DNA of 64,000 bases, taken from NCBI RefSeq assembly GCF_030285665.1, contig NZ_CP127295.1:5022001-5086000 (forward strand), given 5' to 3'. Source of the DNA: Amycolatopsis mongoliensis. GTDB taxonomy: Bacteria; Actinomycetota; Actinomycetes; Mycobacteriales; Pseudonocardiaceae. Positions 58,289 to 64,000 of this stretch are shown here, in pieces (the first letter of the stretch is position 1; each line of letters opens with the position of its first letter). The notes beneath the pieces are model-generated. The model saw only the letters and a program-made list of their open reading frames with translations. It was not told the origin of the DNA and did no database searches. Made by a program: the position numbers and the translations under genes.

Positions 58289-59629
58289 TTGGGGATTCGA
58301 CGCGCACTGGTGACACTGGCCGCGGTGCTCGTGGCGAGCGTGGGGTTCGCGGTCCCGGCGAGTGCGGCGGACTACGACCTGCGGGGCACCGCCGCGGTCG
58401 AAGGCGGGCCGTACCTGCCGGGGGAGCCGGTCACCGTGAAGTACACCGTGACCAACGCCGGCACCCGCGGGGTCTACTACTCGCACGGCATCGCCGATCA
58501 CGTGGGCGGCACGCGCTTCTGGGTGGATTCGGGCTGGGGTGACCTCGGGCCGGGCGGGCTCGGGGCGAGCTTCGTGCCCGGCGAGACCCGGGAGTACCGG
58601 CTGACCGGTCACCTCACGGGCTCGCTCGACGGCGACTCCCGGTTCCGGCTGTCGGTGTCGCTGCTGGACGGCGTGACCCCGCCGCTGGCCCCGGTCGACG
58701 TGGTCGTGCCGGCGGCCGCGGGCACCACCACGATCGGCGGCCAGGCGTTCGCCGACGCGGACGAAGACGGCGTGGCCGACCCCGGTGAGGCGCTCGCCGG
58801 CGTGGACGTCCGGCTGAACGGGACCGAGACCCGCACGACCGACGCCGACGGCCGGTACTCGTTCGAGGACCTGCCGCCGGGGCGCTACGACGTCTACCCG
58901 GCCGGCGCGCCCGGAGGCTGGATCGTGGGCGGCGGCACGAGCGTGCGGGCCGACGGCACGACGCCGGTCGTCGAGGTGCCGCTGCGGGCGCTGCGCCCCT
59001 TGTCCGAGACGCTGCACGCGGAAGTCGCGCTGGACAAGGACACCTACCGCGTGGGCGACCCGGCGGTGCTGACGGTGCAGCTGGCCAACACGGGCTCACG
59101 CGTCATCTCGGGCGTGTACGGCGCTTGCGACCGCGGTGACATCGGCCGCGCCCTGGACATCACCCCGGCCGGCTGGGGCGAGCTCGACTACTTCGGCCCG
59201 GGCGCGACGATCCGGCCGGGGGAGACCCGGACGTTCCGGGTGTCGGGCACGGTCACCGAACGCGCGGGCCGCTGGGGCGTCCTCGAGCAGATCTGCGACT
59301 TCACCCGGGACGAGGCCTACCACGAGGGAACGCCCCAAGCCCGCGACACGGCGAAGATCCTCGGCCTGGACGGCACCAGCCGGGGCCGGATCGTCACCGA
59401 GACCGGCGAAGGCCTGGCCGGGCAGCCGGTGACGGCCACCGACATCGACACCGGCCAGGTGCTCACCGCGACGACCGACGCCGACGGGAACCTCACCATC
59501 GCCGGGCCCACCGGCCGCTACCGGCTGTCGGTGGCCGGTCCGTGGGTGCTGGTGGGGCAGCAGTGGGTGTACGTCGTGTCGGAGGCCATGAACCAGAACG
59601 GCTGGGTGTTCACGAGGCAGCCTGGCTGA
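58289..59629 (+). CDS. Secreted protein with Sdr-B (Cna-B-like) repeats
   Basis: 446 residues. Signal peptide of about 27 residues ([20 protein letters not shown], then AA). An Ig-like segment precedes an Sdr-B-type domain marked by [40 protein letters not shown], and [12 protein letters not shown], followed by another Ig-like segment. At the end a shorter Cna-B-like unit, with [19 protein letters not shown]. No sortase motif or C-terminal anchor, so it is free or bound non-covalently. TTG start at 58289 after GGAGGTGAGGGGG. Confidence 0.82.
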   Translation: MGIRRALVTLAAVLVASVGFAVPASAADYDLRGTAAVEGGPYLPGEPVTVKYTVTNAGTRGVYYSHGIADHVGGTRFWVDSGWGDLGPGGLGASFVPGETREYRLTGHLTGSLDGDSRFRLSVSLLDGVTPPLAPVDVVVPAAAGTTTIGGQAFADADEDGVADPGEALAGVDVRLNGTETRTTDADGRYSFEDLPPGRYDVYPAGAPGGWIVGGGTSVRADGTTPVVEVPLRALRPLSETLHAEVALDKDTYRVGDPAVLTVQLANTGSRVISGVYGACDRGDIGRALDITPAGWGELDYFGPGATIRPGETRTFRVSGTVTERAGRWGVLEQICDFTRDEAYHEGTPQARDTAKILGLDGTSRGRIVTETGEGLAGQPVTATDIDTGQVLTATTDADGNLTIAGPTGRYRLSVAGPWVLVGQQWVYVVSEAMNQNGWVFTRQPG

Positions 59630-59702
59630 CCGAAGCGGGCTCCGCCTTCCTCCCCGCCACCGCCCTCACCGGAGGCGCTTCGCGCCCTGTTTTAATGCGG
59701 AG

Positions 59703-60983
59703 ATGGACTCCGCCGGCCTGCTCGCCCTCGACGCCCAGCACGTCTGGCACCCGTACGCGCCGATGCCGGCGAAGGTGCCTTCGCTGCTGGTCACCGAGGC
59801 GAGCGGGGTCCGGCTGAAGCTCGCCGACGGCCGGGAGCTCGTCGACGGGATGTCGTCGTGGTGGTCGGCCGTGCACGGCTACCGGCACCCGGTGCTCGAC
59901 GCGGCCCTCGCCGAGCAGGCCGGGCGGATGAGCCACGTCATGTTCGGCGGCCTGACCCACGAACCCGCGATCACGCTGGCGAAGAGCCTGGTGGACCTGA
60001 CGCCCGAAGGCCTCGAGCACGTCTTCCTCTGCGACTCCGGCTCGGTTTCGGTCGAAGTCGCCGCGAAGATGTGCCTGCAGTACCAGCGTTCCCGTGGGTT
60101 GCCGGAGAAGCGCCGGCTGCTGACCTGGCGCGGCGGCTACCACGGCGACACGTTCACGCCGATGAGCGTGTGCGACCCCGACGGCGGCATGCATTCGCTG
60201 TGGCGCGGCGTGCTGCCCGAGCAGGTCTTCGTGCCGGCCCCGCCGTCCGGCTTCGACACCCCGCCCGATCAGGCCTATGTGGACACGCTGGCGGACGCGA
60301 TCGCCGCCCACGCCGGGGAACTGGCCGCGGTGATCGTCGAGCCGGTGGTGCAGGGGGCCGGCGGGATGCGCTTCCACCACCCCGCCTACCTGCGCGCGCT
60401 GCGGGAGCTGACCGAGGCGCACGACGTGCTGCTGATCTTCGACGAGATCGCGACCGGCTTCGGCCGCACCGGCGCGTTCTTCGCCGCCGAGCACGCGGGC
60501 GTGACGCCGGACGTGCTCTGCCTCGGCAAGGCGCTGACCGGCGGCTACCTGAGCATGGCGGCGGCGCTGTGCACGCCGGAGGTCGCGGCGGGGATCTCCC
60601 GCGGCGCGCTGCCGGTCCTCGCGCACGGGCCGACGTTCATGGGCAACCCGCTCGCGTCGGCGGTGGCGAACGCGTCGCTCGGCCTGCTCGCCGGCGGCGC
60701 CTGGCGCCAGGACGTCAGCCGCCTCGAAAAGGGCCTGCTGGACGGCTTGGCGCCGGCCCGCGACCTCGGCTCGGTGGTGGACGTCCGGGTGCTCGGCGGC
60801 ATCGGCGTGCTGCAGCTCGACCACCCCGTCGACATGGCGGTGGCCACCGACGTCGTCACCGCGCAGGGCGTCTGGCTGCGGCCGTTCCGGGACCTCGTCT
60901 ACGCGATGCCGCCGTACGTTTCGACTGACGACGACCTGGTCGCGATCACCCGCGCGATGCTTGCCGTGGCGGAAAAGGCGTGA
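59703..60983 (+). CDS. bioA: Adenosylmethionine--8-amino-7-oxononanoate aminotransferase
   Basis: Biotin synthesis step forming 7,8-diaminopelargonate; 426 residues, class III PLP fold. HVWHPYAPM at the start and [20 protein letters not shown] mark Bio[21 protein letters not shown] binds PLP and the Lys is in [11 protein letters not shown] (near 276). ATG at 59703. No other bio gene is in the window. Downstream is a 217-bp gap with the promoter of the SulP gene. Confidence 0.95.
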   Translation: MDSAGLLALDAQHVWHPYAPMPAKVPSLLVTEASGVRLKLADGRELVDGMSSWWSAVHGYRHPVLDAALAEQAGRMSHVMFGGLTHEPAITLAKSLVDLTPEGLEHVFLCDSGSVSVEVAAKMCLQYQRSRGLPEKRRLLTWRGGYHGDTFTPMSVCDPDGGMHSLWRGVLPEQVFVPAPPSGFDTPPDQAYVDTLADAIAAHAGELAAVIVEPVVQGAGGMRFHHPAYLRALRELTEAHDVLLIFDEIATGFGRTGAFFAAEHAGVTPDVLCLGKALTGGYLSMAAALCTPEVAAGISRGALPVLAHGPTFMGNPLASAVANASLGLLAGGAWRQDVSRLEKGLLDGLAPARDLGSVVDVRVLGGIGVLQLDHPVDMAVATDVVTAQGVWLRPFRDLVYAMPPYVSTDDDLVAITRAMLAVAEKA

Positions 60984-61159
60984 ATTCAGCACATCGGGTG
61001 TGACCACGCGCACACCGAGACCCGAAGGTCTCTCATCGTCGCGCTCCGTGCCGGTGCGCGCTCCACACCACGCGATCGGCGGAGGTTCTCGAGCGACTTT
61101 CGCCTGAAAAGTCCGGGAAACCGAACCGGTCCGTACCGGGACAAACGCGAGAAATGCTT

Positions 61160-61188
61160 GCGTAGCGGACTTTTCGTCCGGTTTCGGC
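61160..61188 (+). promoter_or_regulatory. Shared upstream element of the SulP genes, copy 1
   Basis: GCGTAGCGGACTTTTC followed by GTCCGGTTTC, 41 nt before the ATG of the SulP-carbonic anhydrase gene. The same pattern (GCATAGCGGACATTTC, then a GATTTC end) lies 42 nt before the second SulP gene. Here CGGAC and GTCCG form an inverted repeat; the second copy does not keep it. Confidence 0.55.
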
Positions 61189-61200
61189 GATCCTGCGTCC

Positions 61201-63432
61201 ATGATCGAGATCGTTCGCGGTGAACACGACACCGGACCCCCGAAGAACTTCCGCCCGTCCGAGAACCTCAAGCACGATGTCCTCGCCTCGATAGTCGTCT
61301 TCCTCGTCGCCGTCCCCCTGTCCCTCGGCGTGGCGTTCGCCGCCGGGGCGCCGCTGCTCTCCGGCCTGATCTCCGCCGTCGTCGGCGGGCTGGTCGCGAG
61401 CCTCTTCGGCGGATCGCCGCTGCAGGTCAGCGGCCCGTCCGCCGCTCTCACCGTGGTGCTGGCCGACACGATCGCCACCCACGGCTGGCCCGTCACCTGT
61501 GCGATCACCGTCGCCGCGGGCCTGCTCCAGATCCTCTTCGGCCTCACGCGCCTCGCCCGCGCCGCGCTCGCCGTGTCGCCGGCCATCGTGCACGGCCTGC
61601 TCGCCGGCATCGGCGTCACGCTCGTGCTCGGCCAGCTGCACGTCGTGCTCGGCGGCTCGGCGCAGGGCTCCGCGCTGGCCAACGTCCTCGCGTTGCCGCG
61701 GCAGATCGCCGCGCACCACGACCAGGCCGTGCTCGTCGGCGTCGTCACCCTCGCGGTGCTGCTGGCCTGGCCGCGGCTGCCGAAGGCCGTCCGCCGCGTG
61801 CCCGCGCCGCTGGCCGCCGTCGCGCTCGCCACCGGCCTGTCCGTCGCGACCGGCATGTCCCTGCCGCGCGTCGACCTCCCGGCCGGGCTGCCCACGCTGC
61901 ACCTCGTCCCGCGGCTGCCCGACGGCGGCTGGGGCGGCTTCGCGGCCGCCGCGCTCACCATCGCGTTGATCGCCGGCCTGGAGAGCCTGCTGTCCGCGGT
62001 CTCGGTGGACAAGCTCCGCGGCGGCCCGCGCACCGACCTCGACCGCGAGCTCATCGGGCAGGGCGCGGCGAACGTCGCCGCCGGCGCGCTCGGCGGGTTC
62101 CCGGTCACCGGCGTCATCGTGCGCAGCATGACCAACTACGAAGCGGGGGCGCGCACCCGCGCGTCGGCGATCCTGCACTGCGTCTGGATCCTCGCCGCGT
62201 GCCTGCTGTTCACCGGCGTGCTGCGGCTGATCCCGCTGGCCGCGCTCGCCGCGTTGCTGGTCTACGTCGGCGCGAAGCTGGTGAACGTCAACGGGCTCAA
62301 GGAAGTCCGGCGCCACGGCGACCTGCCGGTGTACGCCGTCACGCTGGCCGGCGCGGTCGCCGTCAACCTGCTGACCGGCGTCGCGGCCGGAATACTGCTG
62401 GCGCTCGCGCTGATGCTGCGGCGGATGATCTTCTCCGGCATCCACGTCGAGAAGGACGGCGAACGCCACCGCGTCGTCATCGAAGGCGCGCTGACGTTCC
62501 TGTCCGTGCCGCGGCTGACCCGGGTGCTCGCCGAGGTGCCGCCGCACGCCGAAGTCCGGCTGGAGCTGCTCGTCGACTACCTCGACCACGCCGCGTTCGA
62601 CTGCCTGCGCGGCTGGCAGCAGGCCCACGCCGGGCCCGTGACGGTCGACGAGATCGGGCACCCGTGGTTCGAACGCGGCAGCTCGGGCGCGCCGACCGTG
62701 CGCCGCAGCGTCGCCGCGCGGGTCGTGCCACGGTGGCTCGCGCCGTGGTCGGAGTGGCAGGCCGAGCACGTCGTGCTGCCCGCCCAGCGCACGGCCAGCT
62801 CCCTGCTGTGCCGCGGTGCTTCGGAGTTCCACCGCCGCACCGCGCCACTGCTGCGTGACACGTGGAGCGGGCTGGCGCACGGCCAGCAGCCGCACACGCT
62901 GTTCATCACCTGCGGCGACGCCCGGATCGTGCCGAACCTCATCACCACCAGCGGGCCGGGCGACCTGTTCACCGTGCGGAACATCGGCAACCTCGTGCCG
63001 CCGGCGGACGGCGACGACTCTTCGGTCGGCGCGGCGATCGAGTACGCGGTCGGCGTGCTCGGGGTCGCCGAGATCGTGGTGTGCGGGCATTCCGGGTGCG
63101 GGGCGATGAAGGCGCTGCTCGGCCAGGCGCCGGACGGCCTGGTCCAGCTCGGCAGCTGGCTGCGTCACGGCGAAGCGACCCTGCGGCGACGGAGCCGTGA
63201 GGCGCCGCTGCTGCTCGGCGGCGAACGGCCGGCGGCCGAGGCCGACCAGCTCGCGCTGCAGAACGTGGTGCAGCAGCTGGAAACCCTGCGCGGGTACCCG
63301 GTGGTCGCCGACGCGCTGGCCCGGGGCGGGCTCCGGCTGACCGGGATGTACTTCGACGTCGGCGCCGCGCAGGTGTCCCTGTTGGACGATGCGGCGCGCG
63401 GATTCGTCCCGGCGGGTGCGCTGGAGCACTGA
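61201..63432 (+). CDS. SulP family anion transporter fused to beta-carbonic anhydrase
   Basis: 743 residues: N-terminal SulP/SLC26 membrane domain (about 20-430, some 10-12 helices; [38 protein letters not shown], and the conserved PVTGVIVRSMTNYEAGARTR). A STAS-like region follows (about 430-505). A beta-carbonic anhydrase ends the protein (about 510-743) with zinc ligands in ITCGDAR and GHSGCG. Predicted to carry bicarbonate or another anion with on-the-spot CO2/bicarbonate exchange. Same fusion type as Rv3273. ATG 61201. Confidence 0.92.
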   Translation: MIEIVRGEHDTGPPKNFRPSENLKHDVLASIVVFLVAVPLSLGVAFAAGAPLLSGLISAVVGGLVASLFGGSPLQVSGPSAALTVVLADTIATHGWPVTCAITVAAGLLQILFGLTRLARAALAVSPAIVHGLLAGIGVTLVLGQLHVVLGGSAQGSALANVLALPRQIAAHHDQAVLVGVVTLAVLLAWPRLPKAVRRVPAPLAAVALATGLSVATGMSLPRVDLPAGLPTLHLVPRLPDGGWGGFAAAALTIALIAGLESLLSAVSVDKLRGGPRTDLDRELIGQGAANVAAGALGGFPVTGVIVRSMTNYEAGARTRASAILHCVWILAACLLFTGVLRLIPLAALAALLVYVGAKLVNVNGLKEVRRHGDLPVYAVTLAGAVAVNLLTGVAAGILLALALMLRRMIFSGIHVEKDGERHRVVIEGALTFLSVPRLTRVLAEVPPHAEVRLELLVDYLDHAAFDCLRGWQQAHAGPVTVDEIGHPWFERGSSGAPTVRRSVAARVVPRWLAPWSEWQAEHVVLPAQRTASSLLCRGASEFHRRTAPLLRDTWSGLAHGQQPHTLFITCGDARIVPNLITTSGPGDLFTVRNIGNLVPPADGDDSSVGAAIEYAVGVLGVAEIVVCGHSGCGAMKALLGQAPDGLVQLGSWLRHGEATLRRRSREAPLLLGGERPAAEADQLALQNVVQQLETLRGYPVVADALARGGLRLTGMYFDVGAAQVSLLDDAARGFVPAGALEH

Positions 63433-63439
63433 CGCCGAG

Positions 63440-63526
63440 AGCGCCCCAATGTGGCGTTGGTTGCGTCCGACGCACCCAATGTGGCGTTCGGTGCGTCTGA
63501 CGCACCGAACGCCACATTGGGGCGCT
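63440..63526. repeat. Family D 87-bp palindromic element after the SulP-CA gene
   Basis: Three modules of the core AATGTGGCGTT: two read CCCAATGTGGCGTT and one reads the complement AACGCCACATTGG. Arms 63475-63496 and 63500-63521 pair perfectly over 22 bp around CTG. It begins 8 nt past the stop. Its length and flanks (AGCGCC...GGCGCT) equal those of 40206-40292, but the core word differs. Confidence 0.85.
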
Positions 63527-63564
63527 GTGTCGGTGGGCGGAAAGCCTTGTGCCGTACGGGGTTT

Positions 63565-63584
63565 CACCTGTCACGCGACAGGTG
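63565..63584. repeat. 8-bp inverted repeat between the two SulP genes
   Basis: CACCTGTC ACGC GACAGGTG, a perfect hairpin about 130 nt upstream of the second SulP start. Could be an operator; no other copy seen. Confidence 0.4.
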
Positions 63585-63671
63585 GTTGATCTTGTGAACG
63601 GGACGTTAACGAGCTGTCCGATTTGTGACATCCGGGCTAAAAGTGGCGAGTTACTCACTCGAACGGGTGGT

Positions 63672-63700
63672 GCATAGCGGACATTTCACCTGATTTCCGG
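63672..63700 (+). promoter_or_regulatory. Shared upstream element of the SulP genes, copy 2
   Basis: GCATAGCGGACATTTCACC followed by TGATTTCC, 42 nt before the ATG at 63714. Matches copy 1 at 61160 in about 20 of 27 positions at almost the same distance from the start codon. Confidence 0.55.
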
Positions 63701-63713
63701 TTGCATGGTGATC

Positions 63714-64000
63714 ATGAGACCCCTCGCCGTGCTCCGCCACGACCTGCCGGCCTCACTGGTCGTCTTCCTCGTCGCTGTCCCCCTGTCCCTCGGCATCGCG
63801 CTCGCTTCGGGCGCCCCGGTCGCCGCCGGGCTCGTCGCCGCCGTCGTCGGTGGCGTCGTCGCCGGTGCCCTCGGCGGCTCCGCGCTCCAGGTGAGCGGGC
63901 CCGCCGCCGGCCTGACCGTCGTCATGGCCGAAACCATCCAGACCTTCGGCTGGGCCGTCACCTGCGCGATCACCGTCGCCGCGGGTGCGCTGCAGATCCT
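63714..64000 (+). CDS. Second SulP family transporter (3' part outside window)
   Basis: Only the first 95 residues are in the window, running open to the edge. The text [20 protein letters not shown] and [19 protein letters not shown] is close to the first SulP domain upstream, so the two are paralogues in tandem. The ATG at 63714 was chosen because it keeps the distance to the shared upstream element; ATG 63705 and GTG 63708 are also in frame. Whether it too ends in a carbonic anhydrase cannot be seen. Confidence 0.88.
   Translation, partial: MRPLAVLRHDLPASLVVFLVAVPLSLGIALASGAPVAAGLVAAVVGGVVAGALGGSALQVSGPAAGLTVVMAETIQTFGWAVTCAITVAAGALQI

Noticed and set aside
54699..61200. Specialised-metabolite gene cluster around the P450
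   Set aside because: Neighbours are a START-like protein, a secreted protein and bioA; no synthase or tailoring genes.
59610..63567. Very long minus-strand frames (over 840 codons) opposite bioA and the SulP-CA gene
   Set aside because: Antisense shadows from extreme GC3 of the real genes; their text is Arg/Ala/Gly/Pro-rich with no family motif.

Overview
The window is about 64 kb of very GC-rich DNA with dense genes, many GTG/TTG starts and ATGA/GTGA stop-start overlaps, typical of a filamentous actinobacterium. Gene content and order (lipA, lipB, sucB, pepA, ilvE, cobT, erpA, adoK, asnB, ctaC-ctaF, trpD, ctaE, qcrCAB, a DEDDh/GIY-YIG nuclease, an NlpC/P60 hydrolase, pimB') follow the Mycobacterium tuberculosis block from about Rv2218 down to Rv2188c. 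Actinobacterium-specific families (DUF3043, F420-type LLM oxidoreductase) fit too. My best guess is a Pseudonocardiaceae member, probably Amycolatopsis-like. The genus is inferred from style, not proven.

Layout. 1-2.9 kb: 3' part of a 23S rRNA gene, a 5S gene and a strong terminator, then a 21-bp repeat array. 3.4-9 kb: envelope and metabolic genes on the minus strand (L,D-transpeptidase, patatin, DedA, lipoyl synthase lipA, an SDR). 9-16.2 kb: TetR-LLM oxidoreductase pair, lipB with PAP2 and epimerase, then sucB and lpd. With lipA/lipB this groups making and attaching lipoate with the lipoyl-bearing E2 and its E3. 16.4-31 kb: housekeeping and accessory genes (TAXI-TRAP transporter, pepA, ilvE, cobT, ispD, GntR-purC). 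31-47 kb: the respiratory region, with erpA, adoK, asnB, cytochrome oxidase subunits II, III and IV and the bc1 genes qcrCAB; the oxidase subunit I gene is not present. 47-59.6 kb: small regulators, nuclease and NYN proteins, an NlpC/P60 cell-wall hydrolase with a long leader resembling a c-di-AMP riboswitch, the mannosyltransferase pimB', a P450 and a secreted Sdr-B-type protein. 59.7-64 kb: bioA, a SulP transporter fused to carbonic anhydrase, and the start of a second SulP gene.

The most unusual feature is between the genes. Most gene ends carry long palindromes or repeat arrays instead of ordinary terminators. Five hairpin or array types (10600, 12958, 29958; 25872, 34103; 21214; 40206-40545; 63440-63526) share one 11-bp core, AANGNCNCNTT, in which the variable bases at positions 3 and 9 usually pair. 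Two 87-bp elements far apart have the same scaffold but different core words. A separate 21-bp repeat family occupies two other convergent junctions (2945-3335 and 49245-49490). These look like a modular, exchangeable family of gene-end elements.

Limits: functions come from motifs and family knowledge read by eye, with no database search. Start codons were chosen from ribosome-binding sites, overlaps and -10 boxes. At most minus-strand loci several start codons are possible.
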